Shown: positions 5,870 through 13,638, numbered from the stretch's first letter. The stretch is 19,939 nucleotides of DNA from JBOFCO01 sp051646105 (GCA_051646105.1 JBOFCO010000040.1:1-19939); one strand, 5' to 3'. Notes: generated by a model not told the origin, from the sequence alone. Translations and numbers: made by a program.

Positions 5870-7377
5870 TCGGAAAGACGCCGCTTGCGAAACCAGAATG
5901 CCAGCATGGCAACAATAATGAACAGCACGGCGGGCCAGTCACCCGTGCGCGAATAAAGGGTAGGGGGCAGTGCGCCGGGCAGGGCGGCATCCAGATGCCC
6001 CTCGGTGTTCAGGGGCAGGCTGTCCAGGACCCGGCCCCGCGCGTCGATCACCGCCGAAATGCCGGTATTGGCCGACCGCAGCACCGGCAGGCCGAATTCC
6101 ACTGCCCGCAGCCGCGCCTGAGCAAGATGCTGATAGGGTCCGGTCAGCGCACCGAACCAGCCGTCGTTTGTGATGTGCATGATCCAGTCGGGCCGTTCGG
6201 GTGCAGCGCGCAGATCCTGCGGAAACACCGCCTCGTAACAGATCAGCGGCATGACATTGCCAAGCGGCCCCAGGTCGAGCGTGGTAAAACCGGTGCCTGC
6301 CGTATACCCCCCGCCGAAGCGGGCGGCAAAGGACCGGATGCCGACATCGGCCAGAAGATCGCCAAACGGCGTGTATTCGCCAAACGGCGCCAGATGCACC
6401 TTGTCATACACATGGGTTACGCTGCCCTGTCCGTCCAGAACGGCCAGCGCATTGTAATAGCGCGACCCTTCCGACCGCTGGATGCCCAATGCCACCGGCA
6501 CCCCCCGCGCGGCATCGGCGATGACGGAGGTCAGGTTGCCCGAATCCTCCAGCAGATAGGGCACAGCGGTTTCGGGCCAGATCACCAGATCGGGGCGGGG
6601 ATCGGCACCCGAGCGATCCAGCAGACGCCGGAAAAACTCCCGCTGATATTCGGGCTGCCATTTCAGCGCCTGCGTGGCATTGGGTTGCACCAGCCGGATC
6701 ACGACGGAATGTTCGGGCACCGGATCGGGTAGCGACAGCCGCCACTGGCCAAACCCCCACAGCACTGCCAGCAGGATCGTCCCTGCCACAACACCGCGCC
6801 AGCGGAACGCGACCGGCAATGCCGCTGCACCCAGTGCGGCAAGGGTCAGACCCAGTGGGCCGATGAACGCCGCCACCTGCATCACAGGGCTGCCGATGAA
6901 CACATGCCCGATCAATGCCCAGGGAAATCCGGTCAGCACGTAACTGCGCAAAGCTTCTGCCCCGGCCAGCGCCAGCGCCATCGCCAGCACACGGGTCTGC
7001 CCGACAGGGGCCAGCCTTGCCCCAAGCCACGCGCCTGCACCCCAGAACAAGCCCATACCCGCCGCCAGCAGTGAAAGGGCAAAGGGTGCCATCCAGCCGT
7101 GGCGCGGGGCATCGACCAGAAATGGTTCTACAATCCAGAACAGCGCGCCGGAAAAATATCCGCAGCCCAGCAGCCACCCCAGAAGGGCCGCACGTTTATG
7201 CGTCGGCGCGGCGACGATCAGCGAAAGCCCTGCCACAAGCGCCAGAAGCGCCAACCCCCACAGGCCAAGTGGGGCCTGACCGGTGGCCATCACCAACCCG
7301 CAAAGCACCGCCGCGACTGCCGCACGCCGGGGCGCCGCAAGGATTGCAGCGGCGATCGGCGCTGACAGGCTGCCCAC
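5866..7377 (-). CDS. lnt: Apolipoprotein N-acyltransferase
   Basis: Adds the third acyl chain to the N-terminal cysteine of lipoproteins in the inner membrane. With a GTG start at 7377 the protein has 503 residues, the usual family length. An N-terminal block of membrane spans (to about residue 210) is followed by a nitrilase-like domain whose catalytic residues are visible: Glu269 in IWPETAVP, Lys326 in YDKVHLAPFGEYTPFGD, and Cys380 in LICYEAVFPQ. The start was chosen because GTG comes eight bases after the corC stop and AGGAAAG lies ten bases upstream. The frame is open to 7500, but that extension overlaps corC. A short terminal membrane span ends in basic residues (FRKRRLSD). It follows corC directly and precedes the riboswitch and metK. 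It would also act on the lipoprotein encoded at 10089-10376. Confidence 0.95.
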   Translation of the reverse strand: MGSLSAPIAAAILAAPRRAAVAAVLCGLVMATGQAPLGLWGLALLALVAGLSLIVAAPTHKRAALLGWLLGCGYFSGALFWIVEPFLVDAPRHGWMAPFALSLLAAGMGLFWGAGAWLGARLAPVGQTRVLAMALALAGAEALRSYVLTGFPWALIGHVFIGSPVMQVAAFIGPLGLTLAALGAAALPVAFRWRGVVAGTILLAVLWGFGQWRLSLPDPVPEHSVVIRLVQPNATQALKWQPEYQREFFRRLLDRSGADPRPDLVIWPETAVPYLLEDSGNLTSVIADAARGVPVALGIQRSEGSRYYNALAVLDGQGSVTHVYDKVHLAPFGEYTPFGDLLADVGIRSFAARFGGGYTAGTGFTTLDLGPLGNVMPLICYEAVFPQDLRAAPERPDWIMHITNDGWFGALTGPYQHLAQARLRAVEFGLPVLRSANTGISAVIDARGRVLDSLPLNTEGHLDAALPGALPPTLYSRTGDWPAVLFIIVAMLAFWFRKRRLSD

Positions 7378-7384
7378 GGTCCGC

Positions 7385-8323
7385 TTACTTTCCTGTATAG
7401 TCCGCCGCGCGCGCATCACCGTCTGCATCGTCTTCGGACGTGGCATCGGGCGCAACCGGCAGGCGTACGCGCAAGCGCTTGACGCGGCGGGGATCGGCAT
7501 CGATCACCTCGAACTCCGCACCCGAAGGGTGGGGGATCACCTGTCCGCGCGCAGGCACGCGACCGGCCAGCACAAAGACCAGACCGCCGAGCGTATCGAT
7601 TTCATCTTCCCGGTCGGGATCCGACAGGCTGAATCCCGTCGCCTGCTCGAACTCGGCAAGATCGGTGCGGGCCAGCGCTACCCATGTGCCCGGTTTTTCC
7701 TTCTTGAAGGTGCCGCCTTCTTCCTCGTCGTGCTCGTCCTCGATTTCCCCGATGACCTGCTCGATCAGATCCTCGATGGTGACAAGCCCGTCGACACCCC
7801 CGTACTCGTCGATGACCAGCGCCATATGGATGCGTTCCGTCTGCATCTTCTGCAGCAGCACGCCAATGCCCATGGACGGCGGAACGTAAAGCAGGGGCCG
7901 CAGCATCCGGCGCAGCGAAAACCGACCGTTGCCGGTGCCGAACCCGTATTGAAGCGCAAGATCTTTCAGGTGAACCAGGCCCAGCGGGCTGTCCAGCGTT
8001 CCCTTGAACACGGGCAGGCGGGAAAAGCCGCTTTGCCGGAACACCTCGACCAGTTCATCCTTGCTGATTGTCACCGGTACGGCCGAGATTTCGACCTTGG
8101 GAATTGCCACATCATCGACGCGCATCCGGCGCAGGTTCGCCATGCCGGTCAGCGCCCCCGGAATGCCTGGTCCTGGTTTCGCAGGTTGCTCTTCGGCACC
8201 CGCGCCGTCCCCGGCAGAGGGGCTAAGGGCGTTCAGAAGCCTGCCAAAGATACTTCGCGGGCCGTTTTCATCAGAGCTTCCCGCCTCTCCCGAGGCGTCG
8301 ACCCTATCGTTGCTCTCTCCCAT
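7385..8323 (-). CDS. corC: CorC/YbeX-type CBS-domain protein (hemolysin-like)
   Basis: The 312-residue soluble protein has an acidic, low-complexity N-terminal tail (about 1-60), two CBS domains (about 67-130 and 136-195, including MALVIDEYGGVDGLVTIEDLIE), and a C-terminal transporter-associated CorC_HlyC domain (about 213-295, with FEVIDADPRRVKRLRVR). It lacks the membrane DUF21 domain of larger relatives, so it is the short CorC type. The family is linked to magnesium/cobalt efflux and to ribosome-associated functions through its usual neighbours, but its biochemical role is not settled. ATG 8323 is preceded by GGAAAGGA. It lies between ybeY and lnt, the common bacterial order phoH-ybeY-corC-lnt, and the four genes are probably one operon. 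Confidence 0.93.
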   Translation of the reverse strand: MGESNDRVDASGEAGSSDENGPRSIFGRLLNALSPSAGDGAGAEEQPAKPGPGIPGALTGMANLRRMRVDDVAIPKVEISAVPVTISKDELVEVFRQSGFSRLPVFKGTLDSPLGLVHLKDLALQYGFGTGNGRFSLRRMLRPLLYVPPSMGIGVLLQKMQTERIHMALVIDEYGGVDGLVTIEDLIEQVIGEIEDEHDEEEGGTFKKEKPGTWVALARTDLAEFEQATGFSLSDPDREDEIDTLGGLVFVLAGRVPARGQVIPHPSGAEFEVIDADPRRVKRLRVRLPVAPDATSEDDADGDARAADYTGK

Positions 8324-8344
8324 CGGTCCTTTCCAATCGGTTGT

Positions 8345-8917
8345 TCAGTTGGCCTGCCCGGCCAAAGGTTCAGGATGTTGCGGGGCAGGGGTGTCCTGCA
8401 TTGCATATGGGTCCGCGATGCCCATTCCCGCAAGGATTTTCGTTTCGGTCCGTTCCATCAACAGGGCGTCAGCTTCGCGCTCATGGTCGTATCCGAGCAG
8501 ATGCAATGTCGCATGGATGACCAGATGCGTCACATGATCGGCAAGCGGCTTGTTCTGTTCAACGGCCTCACGCTGGCAGGTTTCAAATGCGATGGCGATA
8601 TCGCCAAGCCCTTCGGGCATTCCCGGCTTGCCCGGTCTTGGCCTGTGCGGCAGGTCACCCGCGCGTGCAGCCGCAAGTTCTTCGCCAGGCCAGGACAGAA
8701 CGTTGGTTGGTGTCGGCTTGCCCCTGAAATCGGCGTTCAGCACGGCAATGCGATCATCATCGCACCCCAGCAGGCTTATTTCAAAACGCATTGGGTCAAG
8801 CCCGACACCGGCAAGGGCGGCCCGCGCAGCCGTTTCGGCCAGTCCGGCCAGCCTCGCCTTTTCCCAGCGCGCGTCTTCTATCAGGATTTCAACCAGCGGT
8901 TCCATCGTCGCGGTCAT
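8345..8917 (-). CDS. ybeY: Endoribonuclease YbeY (16S rRNA maturation)
   Basis: A zinc-dependent single-strand endoribonuclease family acting in 16S rRNA 3'-end processing and ribosome quality control. The 190-residue protein has the three-histidine metal site HATLHLLGYDH (135-145) and the conserved PTNVLSWP segment (70-77). The usual signature has glycine after the first histidine (HGxLHLxGYDH); here it is alanine. The start is either ATG 8917, with GAGG three bases upstream, or ATG 8905 (MEPLVEILIEDARW), which fits the usual family N-terminus better; both overlap the end of phoH. The C-terminal tail (residues about 170-190, rich in Pro/Gln) is an extension. It lies in an operon with phoH upstream and corC downstream. 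Confidence 0.93.
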   Translation of the reverse strand: MTATMEPLVEILIEDARWEKARLAGLAETAARAALAGVGLDPMRFEISLLGCDDDRIAVLNADFRGKPTPTNVLSWPGEELAAARAGDLPHRPRPGKPGMPEGLGDIAIAFETCQREAVEQNKPLADHVTHLVIHATLHLLGYDHEREADALLMERTETKILAGMGIADPYAMQDTPAPQHPEPLAGQAN

Positions 8918-9908
8918 AAGCCTCGATGATGCGGGCGACAAGCGGATGACGCACGACATCCTTGGCCGTGAAATAATTGAAGCTGACACCCTGCACCCCT
9001 TTCAGGATGCGTTCGGCATCGGACAGCCCGGAATTCACCCCGCGCGGCAGGTCGATCTGCGTGCGGTCGCCGGTGATGACCATGCGGCTGCCTTCGCCCA
9101 GACGGGTCAGGAACATCTTCATCTGCATGGTCGTCGCATTCTGCGCCTCGTCCAGCACGACAAAGGCATTGGCAAGCGTCCGCCCCCGCATGAAGGCCAG
9201 GGGGGCGATCTCGATCCGCTTTTCGGCGATCAGCTTTTCGACCTGCTTGGCGGGAAGGAAATCGTTCAACGCGTCGTAAAGCGGCTGCATGTAGGGATCG
9301 ACCTTTTCCTTCATATCGCCGGGAAGGAATCCAAGCCGTTCCCCTGCCTCGACCGCGGGGCGTGACAGGATGATCTTGTCGACATGGCCACCGATGAACA
9401 TCGTCACGCCGACCGCCACCGCCAGATAGGTCTTGCCCGTGCCTGCGGGGCCGATGCCAAAGGCCATTTCATGCGCGAAGAGATTCCTTACATATTCCTT
9501 CTGCGCCTCTGTCCGGGGTTCCACATGCTTCTTGCGGGTGCGGATTTCCACATGACCGGGCTGGAACATCTCCAGTTGATCCACCGCCCGTGCGCTGCTT
9601 TCCGGTGCGGGCTCGCCCATGCGGATCGCTGCATCGATATCGCCCGCCTCGACCGTGCGCCCGGATTCCAGCCGGGCGTAAAGACCGCCCAGAACCGCCG
9701 CCGCCCGCCGCCTTGCATCCGCTTCGCCGATCACCGCCAGCCGATTGCCGCGCCGCAGGATGTGCACCCCAAGCTGGTGCTCGATCTGCGCCAGATTCCG
9801 GTCGAACTCGCCACACAGACCGATCAGCAGGCGGTTGTCGGGGAATTCCAGAAGCGTCTCATGCACGTCTTCCGGCGTTTGCGGGGGGGTCAAGGCGCTG
9901 ATGCCCAA
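8889..9908 (-). CDS. phoH: PhoH family ATPase (PhoL/YbeZ)
   Basis: A 339-residue P-loop NTPase with Walker A GPAGTGKT (153-160) and Walker B VVLDEAQN (250-257). An N-terminal nucleic-acid-binding-like region (about 20-120, with LEFPDNRLLIGLCGEFDRN) precedes the ATPase core. The family is RNA-associated and is thought to act with YbeY, whose gene overlaps its 3' end here. The start is TTG 9908 with GGAG five bases upstream; no ATG upstream is in frame with a better site. The leader contains two short palindromes (9931-9945 and 9961-9970). It is the first gene of the phoH-ybeY-corC-lnt run. Confidence 0.94.
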   Translation of the reverse strand: MGISALTPPQTPEDVHETLLEFPDNRLLIGLCGEFDRNLAQIEHQLGVHILRRGNRLAVIGEADARRRAAAVLGGLYARLESGRTVEAGDIDAAIRMGEPAPESSARAVDQLEMFQPGHVEIRTRKKHVEPRTEAQKEYVRNLFAHEMAFGIGPAGTGKTYLAVAVGVTMFIGGHVDKIILSRPAVEAGERLGFLPGDMKEKVDPYMQPLYDALNDFLPAKQVEKLIAEKRIEIAPLAFMRGRTLANAFVVLDEAQNATTMQMKMFLTRLGEGSRMVITGDRTQIDLPRGVNSGLSDAERILKGVQGVSFNYFTAKDVVRHPLVARIIEAYDRDDGTAG

Positions 9909-9930
9909 GGGGTCTCCGATCTGAAACAGC

Positions 9931-9945
9931 CACGATGCAATCGTG
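9931..9945. repeat. Inverted repeat in the phoH leader
   Basis: CACGATGCAATCGTG, with six-base arms around three bases, sits 22 bases before the phoH start codon. It could be an operator or an RNA hairpin close to the ribosome site. A second perfect palindrome, GCTTGCAAGC, lies at 9961-9970. Function unknown. Confidence 0.5.
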
Positions 9946-10020
9946 CCCCGTCACGGCCCGGCTTGCAAGCACGCTGACGGCCACAGGCCAAGGAGTTTCA
10001 CGCAAGCGTAACAAGATTAA

Positions 10021-10044
10021 GACCACCGGAGGGCGCCGGTGGTC
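10021..10044 (-). terminator. Strong hairpin, probable terminator of the ompA-like/lipoprotein unit
   Basis: GACCACCGG (10021-10029) pairs perfectly with CCGGTGGTC (10036-10044) around six bases. Three more pairs are possible beyond one mismatch at the base. It lies about 45 bases after the lipoprotein stop. On the minus strand it is followed by TTAATCTTGTT, a loose T-rich tail, and the other strand lacks one, which favours termination of minus-strand transcription. Confidence 0.55.
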
Positions 10045-10088
10045 CTAAATGAGGCAGTTTTGATATTCTGGCGTTCTCTCGGCGCCGG

Positions 10089-10376
10089 TCAGCGGCGAAA
10101 GTCCTCGGCCGATGTTACGGAATTGCGCTGGTCGGTGGCGGAACAGACCGGCTTGCCGTTCGGGTGGACACGGGCATCCAGATAGCCCTCCAGCCCGTCG
10201 TCGACGATCCAGTGCTGGCAACCCTCCGGGTCGATCCAGATACCGGCCTTCATTGTGGAAAGCTGCTTGCCGTCGATGCCGAAATCCCGCGTCTTGTCGC
10301 TGCCATCGCCCTCGCAGGCGGCAAGCCCGGTTGCCAGCAGAAGCGCCGCGGAAATCCTTGTCAGTCGATGCGTCAT
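10089..10376 (-). CDS. Small lipoprotein with WIDPxGCxHW motif
   Basis: A 95-residue predicted lipoprotein. The signal sequence MTHRLTRISAALLLATGLAAC ends in a lipobox, LAAC, with Cys21 as the lipidated residue. The mature part has one recognisable block, residues 45-78 (WIDPEGCQHW, DDG, GKPVC), which closely resembles a block in the OmpA-like protein encoded just upstream; it holds two cysteines, Cys53 and Cys78, that could pair. I do not know the family. ATG 10376 is chosen over ATG 10385 because GAGG lies nine bases before it and abuts the earlier one. It starts 11 bases after the OmpA-like gene's stop, so the two are surely co-transcribed. Lipid attachment would need the Lnt encoded at 5866-7377. 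Confidence 0.85.
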   Translation of the reverse strand: MTHRLTRISAALLLATGLAACEGDGSDKTRDFGIDGKQLSTMKAGIWIDPEGCQHWIVDDGLEGYLDARVHPNGKPVCSATDQRNSVTSAEDFRR

Positions 10377-10387
10377 CGCGGCCATCC

Positions 10388-10945
10388 TCAGCGTGTGCAG
10401 ATGATTTCGACCCGCCGGTTCGCGGCGCGGCCTTCGTCGGTTTCATTTGTCGCGCGGGGCTGGTTTTCCCCCAGACCCTGCACCTTTGTCACCTTTGCAC
10501 CTGCGCCGCGCGCAACTGCCGCAACAGCCGCCGCGCGACGTGCCGACAGATCGGCATTGGCGGCTTCGGAGCCCTGGTCATCGGTATGGCCGGCAATGGA
10601 ATAGGATTTGCCTGCACCGCGCCGGAAATAGGCGGCGATGTCGCGCTCGCCCTTGCGGGTCAGGCTGGCGCTGTCATCCGCGAAATAGCTGTCGGTCATG
10701 ACCAGCGCGCACAGGCTGACCTTGCGGCAGACGGGCCTGCCATCCGGGGTGCGGTGCGCCGACATGAAACCGCGCTGGCCATCGTCCATCACCCAGTGCT
10801 CGCAGCCATCCGGGTCGATCCAGACGCCGGGTTCGTAGGTGTCGCCGGTTTTCAGGCTGCGCAACTGTGCCTGCGCGGGCAATGCCGTCGCCAGTGCAAG
10901 GGCCACTGCGGGCACAATAAATTTCAGGTTTCTTCCCCAGATCAT
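10388..10945 (-). CDS. OmpA-family protein with N-terminal WIDPxGCxHW domain
   Basis: A 185-residue exported protein. The signal peptide (residues 1-26, cut after AQA) is followed by the Cys/Trp block at 40-73 (WIDPDGCEHW, DDG, GRPVC) and a C-terminal OmpA-like peptidoglycan-binding domain from about 80, with AGHTDDQGSEAANADLSARRA (118-138) containing the conserved Asp and Arg that bind diaminopimelate in this family. No beta-barrel is present, so it is likely periplasmic and cell-wall bound. A third cysteine (Cys79) and a C-terminal Cys183 could form further disulfides. The start is ATG 10945, with GGGGGA eight bases upstream. It leads a two-gene unit with the lipoprotein that shares its N-terminal block. 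Confidence 0.92.
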   Translation of the reverse strand: MIWGRNLKFIVPAVALALATALPAQAQLRSLKTGDTYEPGVWIDPDGCEHWVMDDGQRGFMSAHRTPDGRPVCRKVSLCALVMTDSYFADDSASLTRKGERDIAAYFRRGAGKSYSIAGHTDDQGSEAANADLSARRAAAVAAVARGAGAKVTKVQGLGENQPRATNETDEGRAANRRVEIICTR

Positions 10946-10966
10946 TGTCTGATCCCCCGCATCGCT

Positions 10967-10995
10967 ACAATATCTTGTGCGGCAGATTATCCCAA
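10967..10995 (-). promoter_or_regulatory. Possible promoter of the ompA-like/lipoprotein unit
   Basis: On the minus strand TTGGGA (10995-10990) is followed after 17 bases by TATTGT (10972-10967). Predicted start near 10960, which leaves a leader of only about 15 bases that still includes the ribosome site. Moderate hexamer match. Confidence 0.35.
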
Positions 10996-11008
10996 ACCGG
11001 GCCGACGA

Positions 11009-11026
11009 ACAGCGGAAATCCGCTGT
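11009..11026. repeat. Perfect inverted repeat between miaB and the ompA-like gene
   Basis: ACAGCGGAAATCCGCTGT is fully self-complementary except for its central AA (8-base arms). It lies about 60 bases after the miaB stop and just upstream of the probable ompA-like promoter. No T run follows on either strand, so it is a weak terminator candidate; an operator is equally possible. Confidence 0.5.
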
Positions 11027-11086
11027 AGAAGACCTGTCGCCGGGTTTTTCCGATGCGCGTGGCGATGACGCGACACTTTTGGCGCA

Positions 11087-12469
11087 TCAGGCCGCCCGCA
11101 CCAGCGCACCGTGAAGCGAATTGGACGCAGAGGCTAGGATGCGCACGCGGGCAAGATCGCCGGGGGCAAGGCCGCCCGTATCCGGCGACCCGTCGATATG
11201 AACCGCATGCAGATACTCGGATTTGCCGACCATCTGGCCCGGCATCCGCCCCGGCTTTTCGAAGAGCACCGTGACTTCGCGCCCGATCATGGATTTTTGC
11301 ACCGCCTGCTGCTGTTCGGTCAGAAGCGTCTGCAAGGTCTGAAGCCGCTCATCCAGCAAGGCGGCGGGCAGTTCCGGCTTTTCGGCGGCGGGCGTGCCGG
11401 GACGGGCGGAATACTTGAAGCTGTATGCCATGCCAAAGCCCACCTGCCGGATCAGGTCCAGCGTCGCATCAAAGTCGGCATCGGTTTCGCCGGGAAAGCC
11501 GACGATGAAATCCGATGTCAGCACGATATCCGGCCGTGCTGCGCGGATACGCCCGACCAGATCGACATATTGCGCGGCGGTGTGCTTGCGCGCCATCGCC
11601 TTCAATATCCGGTCTGATCCGGATTGCACGGGCAGATGCAGATAGGGCATCAGCTTGGGTTCATCCCCATGCGCAGCGATCAGGTCGGCGTCCATGTCGT
11701 TCGGGTGGGATGTGGTGTAGCGGATGCGTTCCAGCCCATCGACCTGCGCAAGTTCGCGCACCAGCCGCGCCAGCCCCCAGTCATCGCCATCGCCATCGCC
11801 GTGGTAGGCATTGACGTTCTGGCCCAGCAACGTGATTTCGCGCACGCCACGCGCCACAAGATCGCGCGCTTCGGCCAGCACGCGCGCGGCAGGGCGGCTT
11901 GATTCCGCGCCGCGGGTATAGGGCACCACACAAAAGGCGCAGAACTTGTCGCATCCTTCCTGCACCGTCAGAAAGGCCGTCGGCCCGCGTTTCGCCGCCG
12001 GCCCGTTCCCCCGTCCCAGCAGCGGCACGGCCCTGTCCGGCAGTTGAGAAAACTTGTCTTCTGCCGGAAAATCCGTGTCGACAGGACGGTCCCCAGCATC
12101 GACCGCACGTGCCATTGCGGGCAGCCGGTGATAGCTTTGCGGACCGACCACAAGATCGACCAGCGGCATCCGGCGCAGGATTTCGTCACCTTCGGCCTGG
12201 GCGACACAACCTGCCACCCCGATCTTAAGCTCGGGGTTTTCAGCCTTCAGCGGGCGCAACCGGCCAAGGTCAGAATACAGCTTTTCCGAAGCCTTCTCCC
12301 GGATGTGGCAGGTGTTCAGCAGCACCATGTCGGCGCCTTCGGCCGTTTCGGTCAGAACATAGCCTTCCGCGCCCATGGCCTCGGCCATGCGTTCGCTGTC
12401 ATAGACGTTCATCTGGCAACCGTAGGTTTTGATGAACAGCTTGCGGGGCGTTTCCGGCGTATCAGCCAT
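11087..12469 (-). CDS. miaB: tRNA-2-methylthio-N6-dimethylallyladenosine synthase
   Basis: A radical SAM methylthiotransferase that adds 2-methylthio to i6A37 of tRNAs reading UNN codons; cytoplasmic, with two [4Fe-4S] clusters. The 460-residue protein has the N-terminal UPF0004 domain with cluster cysteines Cys18 (TYGCQMN), Cys54 (NTCHIREKA) and Cys88 (VAGCVAQ), the radical SAM motif EGCDKFCAFC with Cys173/177/180, and a C-terminal TRAM domain (about 375-445). The start is ATG 12469 (MADTPETPRKLFIKTYGCQ). The frame is open to 12637, but that extension is basic/Cys-rich, unlike the family, and overlaps the start of the divergent gene. Upstream in the chromosome is an unrecognised divergent gene. 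It uses SAM made by MetK. Confidence 0.97.
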   Translation of the reverse strand: MADTPETPRKLFIKTYGCQMNVYDSERMAEAMGAEGYVLTETAEGADMVLLNTCHIREKASEKLYSDLGRLRPLKAENPELKIGVAGCVAQAEGDEILRRMPLVDLVVGPQSYHRLPAMARAVDAGDRPVDTDFPAEDKFSQLPDRAVPLLGRGNGPAAKRGPTAFLTVQEGCDKFCAFCVVPYTRGAESSRPAARVLAEARDLVARGVREITLLGQNVNAYHGDGDGDDWGLARLVRELAQVDGLERIRYTTSHPNDMDADLIAAHGDEPKLMPYLHLPVQSGSDRILKAMARKHTAAQYVDLVGRIRAARPDIVLTSDFIVGFPGETDADFDATLDLIRQVGFGMAYSFKYSARPGTPAAEKPELPAALLDERLQTLQTLLTEQQQAVQKSMIGREVTVLFEKPGRMPGQMVGKSEYLHAVHIDGSPDTGGLAPGDLARVRILASASNSLHGALVRAA

Positions 12470-12631
12470 GGGGTCGCATCCGTGTTGGGAACCGCGCCAT
12501 GTATCCCGGAAACCGCTTCTGCTGCAACATCTGCGACAAAACGTCGGCAGGTCCTGCTGGCGCGCTTGCATCCAGGACCACGTTGCCTGAAATTCACGCA
12601 GCAGCAGAATGAAGAAACGGATCAGGCACGA

Positions 12632-13516
12632 ATGCAATACCGGTCACTGGCCGAATTCCTGAACCGGGGCGGCAAGGTGCTGGCAAAAGGTCCGGTCGCG
12701 CTCATTTTTGCGGAAGATGCTGTCGAGCTTGACTCGACCATCGCCCACCATCTTCAGCTTGGTTTTCGCTCGGTGGTTCTGTTCGCACCTGACGGCCTTG
12801 TGCTGCCTGCCGCCGACGTCGGTGTAGGGGACAAGGTTTCGGACGCCGTGCATCATGTCACGCTGAACACGCTGGCAGAGGGTGCTGTCCCCGCGGCGGT
12901 CAACGCCGTGATCGCCGCGGCGCCCGGAACATGGTTTTATTACGGATACAACGCCGAATATCTTTTCTATCCCTTTTCCGAAACGCGCAATGTTCGGGAA
13001 ATGCTGGCCTTTCACATCGAGGAGCGTCGCGATGCGATGATCGCCTATGTGGTCGATCTTTATGCCGCCGATCTTTCCGAACATCCCGACGCCGTCGATC
13101 TGGAGCAGGCGTATTTCGACACAGAAGGCTATTATGCGCTGGGTCGCGGACTGCCCGACGGAATGCTGCTGGACCGACAGTATGATTTTTTCGGCGGCCT
13201 GCGCTGGCGGTATGAGGAACACGTGCCCTGGACCCGGCGCACGATCGACCGCATCGCGCTGTTCAAGGCACAGAAGGGTCTGCACCTGCAGGCCGACCAC
13301 ACATTTGACGTGCCCGAATACAACACGTTTTCCTGCCCATGGCACCACAACCTGACGGCTGCGATCTGTTCGTTTCGCACCGCCAAGGCACTAAAAGCCA
13401 ATCCGGGGTCGACCTATGCGATCCGCAGCTTCATGTGGAAAAAGTCGGAACCCTTCACCTGGACATCACGCCAGTTGCTGGACCTTGGTCTGATGGAGCC
13501 GGGTCAGTGGTTCTGA
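12632..13516 (+). CDS. Conserved-looking protein of unknown function (possibly glycosyltransferase-like)
   Basis: The 294-residue protein starts at ATG 12632, with AGG six bases upstream. No signal peptide or membrane span is evident, so it is probably cytoplasmic. It reads as a well-formed globular protein with an N-terminal alpha/beta part (GPVALIFAEDAVELDSTIAHH, with LGFRSVVLFAPDG) and a C-terminal half dense in Trp, Tyr and His (DFFGGLRWRYEEH, CPWHHNLTAAI, WKKSEPFTW). Two acidic-aromatic segments, NAEYLFYPF and FDTEGYYALG, faintly recall the acidic region of GT2-type glycosyltransferases, but I see no clear DxD motif and assign no function. It diverges from miaB, and the desaturase gene follows 122 bases later behind its own likely promoter. 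Confidence 0.82.
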   Translation: MQYRSLAEFLNRGGKVLAKGPVALIFAEDAVELDSTIAHHLQLGFRSVVLFAPDGLVLPAADVGVGDKVSDAVHHVTLNTLAEGAVPAAVNAVIAAAPGTWFYYGYNAEYLFYPFSETRNVREMLAFHIEERRDAMIAYVVDLYAADLSEHPDAVDLEQAYFDTEGYYALGRGLPDGMLLDRQYDFFGGLRWRYEEHVPWTRRTIDRIALFKAQKGLHLQADHTFDVPEYNTFSCPWHHNLTAAICSFRTAKALKANPGSTYAIRSFMWKKSEPFTWTSRQLLDLGLMEPGQWF

Positions 13517-13534
13517 ATGCACCAACTTTCCCCG

Positions 13535-13563
13535 TTGTCAGCGATCGCGAGCCGCCCTGTAAT
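13535..13563 (+). promoter_or_regulatory. Probable sigma-70 promoter of the desaturase gene
   Basis: TTGTCA (13535-13540), 17 bases, then TGTAAT (13558-13563): each hexamer is one mismatch from consensus with ideal spacing. Start near 13570 leaves a leader of about 70 bases. It lies in the gap after the unrecognised gene's stop, so the desaturase can be expressed separately. Confidence 0.55.
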
Positions 13564-13638
13564 GCGACAGATGCTGGCGCGAAAAAGAAATGTCGCGTAA
13601 GTGCTGCACACCGATCCGAAGGAAGGCCCGCAACGATC

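Noticed and set aside
7378..7500. Longer lnt starting at 7500
   Set aside because: It would overlap corC by over 100 bases; GTG 7377 with AGGAAAG gives the normal length.
9971..10020. RpoH-type promoter for phoH (CTTGTT...)
   Set aside because: No acceptable -10 at the right distance.
12044..12631. Plus-strand extension of the 12632 gene through miaB
   Set aside because: It is antisense to conserved miaB sequence; the protein-like composition starts only at 12632.
12470..12637. Longer miaB starting at 12637
   Set aside because: The 56-residue extension is Arg/Cys-rich, unlike MiaB, and overlaps the divergent gene's start.
13339..13638. Upstream extension of the desaturase
   Set aside because: It overlaps the preceding gene in another frame and the probable promoter.
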